45,398 nucleotides of DNA from Phyllobacterium brassicacearum (GTDB lineage Bacteria; Pseudomonadota; Alphaproteobacteria; Rhizobiales; Rhizobiaceae): positions 1 through 45,398 of the forward strand of contig NZ_PGGO01000031.1 in NCBI RefSeq assembly GCF_003010955.1. Reading direction: 5' to 3'. Shown here in pieces: positions 22,506 to 30,869 of this stretch (positions are counted from its first letter, which is position 1; the number at the start of each line of letters is the position of its first letter). The position numbers and the translations under genes are program-made. Under the pieces are notes generated by a model. The model did no database searches. It saw only the letters and a list, made by a program, of their open reading frames with translations, and was not told the DNA's origin.

Positions 22506-25130
22506 ATGACGTCTATTCCTGATCACGAAAAGAAGATGCAGAGGCTTGAAGCCTGCGCGCAGTCGAAACTGCCCTGGTGGGGCAAGAGAACCAAATCGGC
22601 ATTGTTCGCATTTCTTGGGATTGCCGTGGCGGTGATCAGTCTCTTCGTGCTAAGCCATTTGTCGAGCCAGATTTCACTGCACGATGTCAAACGCTCCTTG
22701 CATGCCATCCCCAATGGCGTGCTCCTGACAGCGTTGTTCTTCACGATAGTGAGTTTCGCGGCTGTTGCCCTGTATGATGTCGTTGCAGTTGAAACGATCG
22801 CACCGGGTCGGGTGCCGCACCACATTTCCGCAATGGCAGGCGGCGCCGGATACGCAATTTCCAATGCGCTGGGGTTTTCGCTGCTGACCGGCGGTGCACT
22901 TCGATACAGGATTTACGCCGCCGAAGGCATCGATATTGCCGATATTGGCCGCATCATCGGCACATCCTGGCTCGCAATCTGGTTTGCCTTTACCATCCTG
23001 GTTGCGGTTGCGCTTGTGATCGACCCGACCAGGATTCCGTGGGTTGTTTCGTTTGGACCACTGGTGGACCAGGTGATCGGTGCGTCGATCCTGGTGACCG
23101 TGGCGATCCTGCTTTACTGGCTTTCGCGCCGCGAGCGCACCCTCCAGATCGGACGCATTTCCGTTCGCCTGCCTTCGTCGCAAGGCGCCCTGATGCAGAT
23201 CCTGGCCGGGCTCGTTGACGTGGCTGCCGCAGCGGCGACGCTTTATGTCCTGCTTCCTGAAGGATCAGTGAGCAGCATACCAGCGTTTGCGCTGGTCTAT
23301 GTTGTGGCGGTGGCTCTTGGCATCATCAGCCATGCGCCAGGCGGCATCGGGGCGTTCGAAGCGACGATCGTTGCGGGGCTCGGCCTCGGACAGAATCCGG
23401 GTGCGATCGCAGCACTTGTCGCCTATCGCGTCATCTACACGCTCATCCCATTCCTTGTGGCGATTGCCGGTTTCGTCGCATCGGAGGTCCTGCGCAAGCG
23501 TCATATTCTCGCCGGTCCGACAATTCGGGCGGTCCGTATATTCGAGCCACTGATTCCGCCGCTATCGGCGGGCATCGCATTCCTTGGCGGCATCGTCCTC
23601 TTGATCTCGTCAGTCATCCCGGATCTGCACCACCGCCTTGAGGTGCTCGCCAACGTTGTGCCGATGCCATTTCTGGAAATGTCGCATCTTGGCGCAAGTT
23701 TCGTGGGTGTGGCGCTGCTGATCGTCGCGAGAGGGCTTGCGCGGCGCCTCTGGCGTGCATGGCTGGTTGCGCTGGTGCTCTTCAGCCTCGGGGCGATCTT
23801 TGCGCTGGCGAAGGGCCTCGCATGGGAAGAGGCTCTGATGCTGACCTTGATGGCCTGCACGCTGTTGCTTTTCCGCGATTCGTTCTACCGCAAGCCATTG
23901 GATGAGCGTTTCACGCTGACCTGGGGCTGGCTGGCAAGTATCGGTACGACGGCGTTCGCAGTTTTGTGGCTTGGCTTCTTTGCCTATCGTCATGTCGAAT
24001 ATGCAAACGAACTCTGGTGGCAGTTCGCCTGGGACGCTCAGGCATCCAGATTCCTTCGCGCATCAGTGATGGTTCTGACGCTTCTGGCGGCTTTGACGAT
24101 CAACACAGTCATCAACGGGGTTGGTCGAGGTAAGTTGCGGGCCCAACCCATACCGGAGCAGGTGCCCGATCTTGTTGCAGCGTCACCGAGAGCCTCTGAT
24201 GCCCTTGCGCTATTGGGTGATAAACGCTTTCTCATGGACCCGAACGGGCGGGGCTTCGTGATGTATGCCCGTTCGGGCGGCAGCCTGGTTTCACTTGGTG
24301 AACCTGTTGGCAGCGACGAAACGGTCACGGATCTTGCATGGGCGTTCCGCGGACTGGCTGATCGGACAGGGACAAGGACAGTATTTTACGGCGTCGGCCC
24401 GGAGAGGCTGCCACTGTTCCTGGATATGGGGCTGACAGCGCTGAAACTTGGCGAGGTCGCCCGGGTGGACCTTACCGACTTTTCTCTGGAGGGTTCAAAA
24501 CGCCAACCTCTCCGCTATGCCGCCCGGCGGCTTGAGAAAGAGGGGATTACGTTCGGGATCATATCGAAAGACACGACGCATGAGATTATGGATGAGCTCC
24601 GCCGGGTTTCCGATGCCTGGCTTGAAATGAAATCGGGCTCCGAGAAGCGTTTTTCACTCGGCTCGTTCGAGAATGCCTACCTCGCGAATTTCGACATCGC
24701 TGTCCTGCGCAAGGAGGGAGCTATTGTTGCGTTCGCCAATGTATGGCGCGGTGCGGACAACCAGGAAATCGCCGTCGACCTGATGCGGCACCTGCCCGAT
24801 GCCTCAAGTGTCATCATGGACGGCCTTTTCGCCAATCTCCTGATGGCAGCAAAGACCGAAGGATATCGCTGGTTCAACCTCGGCGCAGCGCCGCTTTCGG
24901 GGCTTTCTGACAGCCATCTGGCGTCGCGATGGAACCGGATCGGTTCGTTTATCTATCGGCGCGGTGCCGATTTTTACCGATTTGACGGGCTGCGCGCTTT
25001 CAAGGATAAGTTCGGCCCGAAATGGACACCCTATTATCTGATTTGCCCCCCGGGCCTCGCAACGCCTCGTTCGCTCATTGACGCAACGAATCTGGTCAGC
25101 GGCAGCCCCTTCGAGGTTCTCAAACGATGA
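22506..25130 (+). CDS. mprF: Lysyl-phosphatidylglycerol synthetase/flippase MprF (LpiA)
   Basis: An 874-aa membrane protein. The N-terminal half holds about 13-14 hydrophobic segments (flippase part), including ALGFSLLTGGALRYRIYAAEG and HAPGGIGAFEATIVAGLGL, both MprF family motifs. The last 320 residues are the cytosolic DUF2156 aminoacyl transferase, with FVMYARSGGSLVSLGEPVG, RYAARRLEKEGITF and EGYRWFNLGAAPLSGL. It transfers Lys from Lys-tRNA to phosphatidylglycerol and flips the product, lowering surface negative charge. In Rhizobium tropici and Sinorhizobium the orthologue lpiA is acid-induced. ATG 22506 is chosen over GTG 22458 because GGA lies at good distance, but both are possible. The next gene overlaps by ATGA. 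Confidence 0.94.
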   Translation: MTSIPDHEKKMQRLEACAQSKLPWWGKRTKSALFAFLGIAVAVISLFVLSHLSSQISLHDVKRSLHAIPNGVLLTALFFTIVSFAAVALYDVVAVETIAPGRVPHHISAMAGGAGYAISNALGFSLLTGGALRYRIYAAEGIDIADIGRIIGTSWLAIWFAFTILVAVALVIDPTRIPWVVSFGPLVDQVIGASILVTVAILLYWLSRRERTLQIGRISVRLPSSQGALMQILAGLVDVAAAAATLYVLLPEGSVSSIPAFALVYVVAVALGIISHAPGGIGAFEATIVAGLGLGQNPGAIAALVAYRVIYTLIPFLVAIAGFVASEVLRKRHILAGPTIRAVRIFEPLIPPLSAGIAFLGGIVLLISSVIPDLHHRLEVLANVVPMPFLEMSHLGASFVGVALLIVARGLARRLWRAWLVALVLFSLGAIFALAKGLAWEEALMLTLMACTLLLFRDSFYRKPLDERFTLTWGWLASIGTTAFAVLWLGFFAYRHVEYANELWWQFAWDAQASRFLRASVMVLTLLAALTINTVINGVGRGKLRAQPIPEQVPDLVAASPRASDALALLGDKRFLMDPNGRGFVMYARSGGSLVSLGEPVGSDETVTDLAWAFRGLADRTGTRTVFYGVGPERLPLFLDMGLTALKLGEVARVDLTDFSLEGSKRQPLRYAARRLEKEGITFGIISKDTTHEIMDELRRVSDAWLEMKSGSEKRFSLGSFENAYLANFDIAVLRKEGAIVAFANVWRGADNQEIAVDLMRHLPDASSVIMDGLFANLLMAAKTEGYRWFNLGAAPLSGLSDSHLASRWNRIGSFIYRRGADFYRFDGLRAFKDKFGPKWTPYYLICPPGLATPRSLIDATNLVSGSPFEVLKR

Positions 25131-26509
25131 AGTTTCTACGCAGGCCCTATCCTCTTGTCATTCTTGCGCTTGTTATTGTCAGCATCGTTCTCTCTGCCGC
25201 TCTCCACTATCTTCCGCGATTTGGTTTCGGGTCTACGGGCAAGGAGCTCCTCGTTTCATCGGAGCGGCTGAACGATGTGCCGCTGCTGCAGCCGAATGGT
25301 AAGCCGGTAGGTATTGCCATCCTGGTATCGCAGAAGGGCGGGCTCGCCGCTGATGACGACGCAATGACGAAGCTGCTGCTTGACCGCAATTTTCTGGTGC
25401 TGACGGTCGATCTTGAGAAGTGGCGAAAGGAACTCGATCAGGACACGGGGGAATGCACTTATTTCGTTTCCGATCTCGAGGGCGTGGCCAAGGAGGCCCA
25501 GCGGATGATTTCCGTTGATGCCTATATGCATCCAGTGGTCATCGGCATCGGCGAGGGCGGTGTCATGTCCTATGCTTCGGTTGCCGATGCTCCTGCAGCG
25601 ACACTTGCAGGCGCGGTCATAGTCGATCCGTCAGTTGCCCTGAAGACCAAATTGCCCTCCTGTGAAGGCGCCGATTACGAGCCGGTGGCGGGCGAGGGGT
25701 TCAGCTATTCCTACGACGCGGACCTGCCCAATCCTGCGACAATCGTCAGGAAGAAACCGGATACCGATCCCAAAGGCCCGCCGACTTCCGGATTTTTTCT
25801 GGCGCAGGAAAAGATAGGACCGACAAAGGCCGAGCGTTTGGAAATTGCAGCAGATGCCGCGGTTGAAATCGCCAGGGAGGACGCCTCGGCGGAATCGCTG
25901 CCGATCACCGATATTCCTGCCGGCAACGGATCTGCGAAATATTTGGCCGTATTCTTTTCCGGAGATGGCGGCTGGCGTGATATCGACAAGTCGGTTGGCG
26001 ACATCATCGCGAAAGAGAGCATGCACGTGGTCGGGGTGGATTCACTGCGTTATTTCTGGGCGCTGCGGAAGCCGGAAGACATCGCCAAGGACATCACAAG
26101 GATCGTAGCGAAGGCTGACCCGACCGGTAAGCTTCCGGTCGTCCTGCTCGGCTATTCATTCGGTGCGAATACCATACCGTTCTCGTGGCCATATCTTTCG
26201 AAGCAACTGCAAGACCGGATCAGCCTGGTGGGTTTGATCGGTACGGAAGAAACCACTCCGTTTCAGGTATCTGTTGGTGCATGGCTCGGCCTCGGCGGTG
26301 ACAACGAAGTCGCACCGGCCGTGGCAAAACTGCCGTTGGACAGGGTTCTGTGCGTTTATGGTTCCGAAGAGGACGATACCGCCTGCACGGCGCCATCGCT
26401 CGCCGGAATACAGAAAATCGAACTGCCGGGCGACCATCACTATGACGAGAAGTACGATGTGCTTGCTGCCAAACTTATGGAGGCGATTGCGGCGCGGCAA
26501 CCGAAATAG
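25127..26509 (+). CDS. acvB: AcvB/VirJ-family lysyl-phosphatidylglycerol hydrolase
   Basis: A 460-aa periplasmic protein with an N-terminal hydrophobic anchor or signal (PYPLVILALVIVSIVLSAAL). It has two alpha/beta-hydrolase-like halves. The C-terminal half matches the VirJ domain: KYLAVFFSGDGGWRDIDK, VVGVDSLRYFW, LLGYSFGANTIPF (nucleophile Ser) and ELPGDHHYDEKY with the catalytic His. In Agrobacterium, AcvB is known to hydrolyse lysyl-phosphatidylglycerol, balancing the LpiA product, and is needed for virulence; atvA is the acid-tolerance orthologue. The four-base overlap with mprF sets up coupled production of synthase and hydrolase. Confidence 0.93.
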   Translation: MKFLRRPYPLVILALVIVSIVLSAALHYLPRFGFGSTGKELLVSSERLNDVPLLQPNGKPVGIAILVSQKGGLAADDDAMTKLLLDRNFLVLTVDLEKWRKELDQDTGECTYFVSDLEGVAKEAQRMISVDAYMHPVVIGIGEGGVMSYASVADAPAATLAGAVIVDPSVALKTKLPSCEGADYEPVAGEGFSYSYDADLPNPATIVRKKPDTDPKGPPTSGFFLAQEKIGPTKAERLEIAADAAVEIAREDASAESLPITDIPAGNGSAKYLAVFFSGDGGWRDIDKSVGDIIAKESMHVVGVDSLRYFWALRKPEDIAKDITRIVAKADPTGKLPVVLLGYSFGANTIPFSWPYLSKQLQDRISLVGLIGTEETTPFQVSVGAWLGLGGDNEVAPAVAKLPLDRVLCVYGSEEDDTACTAPSLAGIQKIELPGDHHYDEKYDVLAAKLMEAIAARQPK

Positions 26510-26527
26510 CAGAATTGTCCCGCTCGC

Positions 26528-27526
26528 CTAGGCTTGCGCTGCGGGCTCGACATGTTCGGTTTGCGCCTTCTTCGCTGCGTCAGTGTACTTTTGGGCGATG
26601 ACCGCGCAAACCATGAGCTGGATCTGATGAAACAGCATGAGCGGCAATACGATACTGCCGATGCTCTGACCGGTGAAGATCACTGTCGCAATCGGTATAC
26701 CGCTGGCCAGGCTCTTCTTGGATCCGCAAAAAGTGATGGCGATCTCGTCCTGTTTGGAGAACCCGGCCCACCGGCTGCCATACATGGTGACGGCGAGGAC
26801 GATGGCGAGAATGAGCATGTTCACGATGATCACGACAGCGAGGTCGCGGATCGAGATCGTCTGCCATAATCCCTCGGTCACAGAGTCGCTGAAGGCCAGA
26901 TAGACGACCATCAGGATGGAACCGCGGTCTACGGGCATCAGCAGCTTCTTCTTGGCTCGCATGAAATTGCCGATCCAAGGTTGCAGTACCTGCCCCAGAA
27001 TAAATGGAGCCAGCAACTGCAGCAGGATTGACTGGAGCGCGTCGAGCGAGAACTCGGCGTGCCCGCTGGCGGACAAGAGTACTCCAGCGAGCAGTGGTGT
27101 CAAAAACATGCCGAAAATGTTGGATGCCGACGCAGAGCATATAGCTGCAGGGACATTGCCGCCGGCAATCGAGGTGAAGGCGATGGACGACTGCACCGTC
27201 GATGGCAGCACGCAAAGGAAGAGGATACCGGCATAGAGAGCCGGCGGTAGAATGCTTGGCACCAGAACCCCGGCACAAAGTCCAATAAGCGGAAAAAGCA
27301 CGAAGGTTGCAGCCAAAATGGTCAGATGCAGTTTCCAGTGGAGAAATCCGGCAATGACCACGTCGCGCGATAGACGCGCGCCGTGCAGGAAGAAAAGCAG
27401 GCCGATTGCGACTTTCGTTGCCAGGCCAAAGTAGTCCGCTGCCACGCCGCTGACCGGAAAGAATGATGCGAGGATGACTGCTGCGACCAGCATCATCGTG
27501 AAATTATCGGGCAGAAAACGGGACAT
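26528..27526 (-). CDS. Bile acid:sodium symporter-like transporter (SBF_like, YfeH/SLC10A7 type)
   Basis: A 332-aa membrane protein with about ten hydrophobic segments. The SBF_like (PF13593) features are FFLHGARLSRDVV near 45-57, LPSTVQSSIAFTSIAGGNVPAAICSASASN in the first crossover region, and GFSKQDEIAITFCGSKKSLASGIPIA in the second. These define the YfeH/SLC10A7 branch, whose transported solute is unsettled. ATG at 27526 has a GGAAAG site three or four bases from optimal spacing; the longer frame to 27691 would start with non-homologous residues overlapping the DUF1868 gene. It converges with acvB, 18 bp apart. Confidence 0.9.
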   Translation of the reverse strand: MSRFLPDNFTMMLVAAVILASFFPVSGVAADYFGLATKVAIGLLFFLHGARLSRDVVIAGFLHWKLHLTILAATFVLFPLIGLCAGVLVPSILPPALYAGILFLCVLPSTVQSSIAFTSIAGGNVPAAICSASASNIFGMFLTPLLAGVLLSASGHAEFSLDALQSILLQLLAPFILGQVLQPWIGNFMRAKKKLLMPVDRGSILMVVYLAFSDSVTEGLWQTISIRDLAVVIIVNMLILAIVLAVTMYGSRWAGFSKQDEIAITFCGSKKSLASGIPIATVIFTGQSIGSIVLPLMLFHQIQLMVCAVIAQKYTDAAKKAQTEHVEPAAQA

Positions 27527-27641
27527 GGTCTTTCCAGCTGCAATGACATTCGCCGGACGACCGTCTAACACGATATCAAATTTGATCCTATCCAGCGTTT
27601 GGGATCGCCAAACACTGGGAGGTGATGACGCAACAAATCGC

Positions 27642-28376
27642 TTATGCTGCCGCTTCCTGATCGGCGGCACCAAGGACCAGGAGTTCTTCAAAGTGGTTCA
27701 TATCGTCGAACCGGCAGAAGGCAGGTGGATTTATGTCGATGACTGGAGCATCGCGTTCGAGGAAAGTCAGACTACTGTCAAACAGTTCCTGCCACGCAGG
27801 GAGCCTCTCGTCTGCCAGCCAGTCGACGATATAGGCGAAGGTAATGTGAAAGACATATGTGTCGTGATCCGGGTGACGGTAGCCAAATGGAACGGACAAA
27901 GCGTCACGCCAAGTCTTGATGGTGGCCGCATCTTCGTCGGTTGCGCCTGCGACAGTCAACCCAACCGGCGTAATGTCGATCACCTTTATCTTGAACGATC
28001 CGCGATCTTCGAAGCCGCCTAGGCGCTTCAGATAAAGCTGTGTCATGTCATCGATACTGGTCCCCAGCGCTACGTCTTCTGGCCAGTAAGGAAGCGCTCG
28101 CCGATATTCGATTATGCCCTGGAAGAGGGTCATGTGGAGGCTGGAGATGGGTGTAAAGGTCAATTTGTTAGCGTCAGGCATCGACATCATGCGCCTGCGG
28201 ACCTCAAGGACAGCGCGTTGGGAAGCTGACCCGCCCGCGAGGTGGCATACAACCGTATTGCCAGGTTCCTTCAGGAAGGTGCCATTGGCATCGTAGCGCG
28301 TTCCCAAGTGGCGAGGGGCGGCGGAATTGTTACTGGCAGCATATGCGGCGAGCGAGGATTTCAAGGGTAGGGACAT
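27642..28376 (-). CDS. DUF1868 protein of the 2H phosphoesterase superfamily
   Basis: A 244-aa protein matching DUF1868 (PF08975). The fold's two hallmark H-x-T motifs are visible: SLHMTLFQG near 80-88 and FHITFAYIVDW near 176-186. The order and spacing are those of 2H phosphoesterases such as 2'-5' RNA ligase and cyclic phosphodiesterases. The N-terminal GTRYDANGTFLKEPGNTVVCHL is typical of the DUF1868 group. Substrate unknown; a nucleotide 2',3'-cyclic phosphate or RNA end is the family expectation. It precedes the SBF-like transporter with a 115-bp gap on the same strand. Confidence 0.85.
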   Translation of the reverse strand: MSLPLKSSLAAYAASNNSAAPRHLGTRYDANGTFLKEPGNTVVCHLAGGSASQRAVLEVRRRMMSMPDANKLTFTPISSLHMTLFQGIIEYRRALPYWPEDVALGTSIDDMTQLYLKRLGGFEDRGSFKIKVIDITPVGLTVAGATDEDAATIKTWRDALSVPFGYRHPDHDTYVFHITFAYIVDWLADERLPAWQELFDSSLTFLERDAPVIDINPPAFCRFDDMNHFEELLVLGAADQEAAA

Positions 28377-28597
28377 GCAAACTCCATGGCATAGCGCGCG
28401 CGTTCAAAAATGGAGGGACGAAACGGTACGAATCGCAATGTGACCTGCGTATTTGTCAGCGGTATGAACGGCCGATTCTCCGGCCTTGCACTCGATTCGG
28501 CCGACCTGCGATTCGGTAGGGACGCCGTCTTTTTTTGACATCAAACCTGATTTGCGCGATCAAGAAAAGAAAACGGAAAATTCCGAATCTGGTAGCG

Positions 28598-29671
28598 ATG
28601 GAAATGGACGGAACGGTAGCTTCAAAACCAGCGAATGCAGTGCTGGAGCTTAACAACATCAGTCGGCGCTTTGGTATTACCGATGCGCTCCGCGACGTGT
28701 CGCTTGCGATCGTTCCCGGCGAAATCATTTGCCTCGTGGGTCAATCGGGATGCGGCAAATCTTCCCTGCTGAGGATCATAGCGGGAGTAGATACGCCTGA
28801 TAGCGGCGTCCTCATGCTCAAGGATGAAGAAATCGCGGGACCGAGGCGGTTTGTCGAGCCTGAAGTCCGCAACATCGGCTTTGTCTTTCAGGACTATGCG
28901 CTGTTCCCACATCTGACTGCCGAACAGAATGTCCTCTTCGGCCTAAAGGGAATGCCGAAAAAGCAAGCCCGTGAGCGGGCGGCGGAAATGATCGACCGCG
29001 TTGGCCTTTACCCGCTCATGAAGCGTTATCCGCACATGCTTTCAGGCGGCGAACAACAGCGCGTTGCGCTGGCCCGTGCGCTGGCTCCGAACCCCAGCAT
29101 CCTGCTCATGGACGAGCCCTTTTCGAGCCTCGACCGCGGTCTGAGGGAAAAAGTGCGTGACGAGACCCTTGCTCTGCTACGAGCACTTGGCACGACGGTC
29201 ATCATGGTTACCCACGATCCTGAAGAGGCGCTTTCGGCCGGCGACAGAATAGTGTTGATGCGGAAGGGGCAGGTTGTGCAAACCGGCACCGGTTACGATC
29301 TCCATGACCGGCCAAACTGTCCCTATGCGGCGGATTTCTTTTGCGCCTTCAACAAGGTTCCCGGCACTTTCAGGAATGGTCGAGTCGAAACCGCCATTGG
29401 CACATTTGGATGCGAAGCTGCTCTGGAAGAAGACAGCGCAGCAACAGCATACATTCGTCCACAGGCCATCTCGGTAGCACAGGACACTGGTAATATCCCG
29501 GGACGTATTACAGGCCGCCTGTTCCTCGGAGAAGTCGAACAACTCACCGTAGAGGTTGAAGGCTTGACGGAGCCGCTGCTGGTGCGAACGATGGCGCGGC
29601 TTCCCGCTGTTACCGCTACGGTGCGGCTAAGCATACCGTCTGGAAGCGTGCTAGCGTTCAAAGCCAAATAA
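28598..29671 (+). CDS. fbpC: Ferric-iron ABC transporter ATP-binding protein
   Basis: A 357-aa ABC ATPase of the FbpC/AfuC type. Walker A is GQSGCGKSS, the Q-loop is VFQDYALFPHLT, the signature is LSGGEQQRVALARA, Walker B is ILLMDEPFSSLD and the H-loop is VTHDPEEAL. Residues about 265-355 form a small C-terminal regulatory domain, with AYIRPQAISV and GRITGRLFLGEVEQLTV. It energises periplasmic Fe3+ uptake with the next two genes. The start is uncertain: ATG 28598 or 28604, and a TTG at 28535 is open. The ATPase gene is first here, whereas fbpABC operons usually place it last, so it may have its own promoter. Confidence 0.88.
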   Translation: MEMDGTVASKPANAVLELNNISRRFGITDALRDVSLAIVPGEIICLVGQSGCGKSSLLRIIAGVDTPDSGVLMLKDEEIAGPRRFVEPEVRNIGFVFQDYALFPHLTAEQNVLFGLKGMPKKQARERAAEMIDRVGLYPLMKRYPHMLSGGEQQRVALARALAPNPSILLMDEPFSSLDRGLREKVRDETLALLRALGTTVIMVTHDPEEALSAGDRIVLMRKGQVVQTGTGYDLHDRPNCPYAADFFCAFNKVPGTFRNGRVETAIGTFGCEAALEEDSAATAYIRPQAISVAQDTGNIPGRITGRLFLGEVEQLTVEVEGLTEPLLVRTMARLPAVTATVRLSIPSGSVLAFKAK

Positions 29672-29804
29672 ATTCATCTGCAGGAAATTTATGTCCGCGA
29701 TCAACTCTTTATGATCAGTTGGGGACTATCGTTCTTAAACTTGATTGCTTTACTCTAATATGGTGTAGCACTGCGATATGTGTCTAGAAATTAAGGGGGG
29801 TACA

Positions 29805-30827
29805 ATGAACAGGTTTGCCATCGCCAAATCCATATTGTTTGCGGGATCGGTCGCTCTGATCAGCGGCGCTGCTTCGGCAGCTGAAGTCAATATTTATACG
29901 ACGCGCGAGCCCGGGCTGATCCAGCCGCTTCTCGATGCGTTCAAGAGTTCCACGGGCATTACCGTCAATACGGTCTTTCTGAAAGACGGACTTCCGGAAC
30001 GTGTCGCATCTGAAGGTGAGAGCTCACCGGCCGATGTTCTCATGGCAGTCGATGCCGGCAATCTCGTTGATCTCGTTGAAAAGGGCGTCACACAGCCTGT
30101 CACTTCGTCCATCCTGTCCGAGTCCATCCCGGCGCAGCTGCGTGACCCGCAGGGAAATTGGTTCGCGCTGTCGATGCGCGCGCGAGTGTTATACGCCAAC
30201 AAGGATCTCGACCTTACGTCGTTCAATTACGAAGATCTTTCGGACCCGAAGTGGAAGGGCAAGGTCTGCATTCGCGCTGGCCAGCATCCCTATAACTCCG
30301 CGCTTTTTGCCGACTATATAGCGCATCATGGCGTTGAGGATGCGGAAACATGGCTGGAGGGCGTGAAGGCCAATCTCGCACGCAAGGCGGGGGGCGGCGA
30401 TCGTGACGTTGCCAAGGATATCATGGGCGGCATCTGCGACATCGGTATTGCCAATTCTTATTATGTCGGCCTGATGCGGTCGGGCAAGGGCGGCGAGGAA
30501 CAGAAGGCTTGGGGCGATGCCATCAAGGTTATCCTGCCAACGTTCAAGGATGGCGGCACGCAGGTCAATATCAGCGGCGCTGCTGTGGCCAAACATGCAC
30601 CGAACAAGGCAGAAGCAATCAGGCTTCTTGAGTATCTCGTCTCCGATGAGGCTCAGCGGATCTACGCCAAAGCCAATTACGAATATCCGGTAAAGCCAGG
30701 TGCACCGACAGATCCGATCATTGCCGTATTCGGTGAGCTCAAGGTCGATCCGACGCCACTGACCGAAATTGTCAAACATCGCAAACTGGCGAGCGAGTTG
30801 GTCGACAAGGTCGGTTTCGACAATTGA
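29805..30827 (+). CDS. fbpA: Ferric-iron periplasmic binding protein (FbpA/AfuA type)
   Basis: A 340-aa periplasmic protein with a clear signal peptide (MNRFAIAKSILFAGSVALISGAASA, cleavage near 25). The mature start AEVNIYTTREPGLIQPLLDAF is the family opening. IANSYYVGLMRSG holds the adjacent Tyr pair that binds Fe3+ in FbpA proteins, and WFALSMRARVLYANKDL is also typical. It captures Fe3+ in the periplasm and delivers it to the permease encoded 42 bp downstream. AAGGGGGG precedes the ATG. The 133-bp upstream spacer has a TTGATT/TCTAATAT promoter-like pair near 29745-29760 but no convincing Irr or RirA box. Confidence 0.93.
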   Translation: MNRFAIAKSILFAGSVALISGAASAAEVNIYTTREPGLIQPLLDAFKSSTGITVNTVFLKDGLPERVASEGESSPADVLMAVDAGNLVDLVEKGVTQPVTSSILSESIPAQLRDPQGNWFALSMRARVLYANKDLDLTSFNYEDLSDPKWKGKVCIRAGQHPYNSALFADYIAHHGVEDAETWLEGVKANLARKAGGGDRDVAKDIMGGICDIGIANSYYVGLMRSGKGGEEQKAWGDAIKVILPTFKDGGTQVNISGAAVAKHAPNKAEAIRLLEYLVSDEAQRIYAKANYEYPVKPGAPTDPIIAVFGELKVDPTPLTEIVKHRKLASELVDKVGFDN

Positions 30828-30835
30828 TGACAAGC

Positions 30836-30857
30836 GGGCGGCGCTTTGGCGCCGCCC
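30836..30857 (+). promoter_or_regulatory. Intercistronic GC hairpin between fbpA and fbpB
   Basis: GGGCGGCGC-TTTG-GCGCCGCCC is a perfect 9-bp stem with a four-base loop, nine bases past the fbpA stop and about 12 bases before the permease ATG. It lacks a T-tract. Such hairpins between binding-protein and permease genes are known to protect the upstream mRNA segment and give more binding protein than permease. It could also attenuate transcription partly. Confidence 0.65.
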
Positions 30858-30869
30858 CAAAGTCCGCGA

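Noticed and set aside
22491..22520. GGAAC start of an EcfG-type (general stress sigma) promoter before mprF
   Set aside because: The matching GTT element at the right spacing is absent and the motif lies at or inside the coding start.
28493..28516. Direct repeat CGATTCGG twice with a 16-bp period before fbpC
   Set aside because: Eight bases in two copies is weak, and it matches no known iron-response site; I could not link it to a regulator.
29672..29804. Possible Irr or RirA box before fbpA (TCTAGAAATTAAG near 29782)
   Set aside because: Only part of an Irr-type site is visible and no dyad is formed, so I do not call an iron box.
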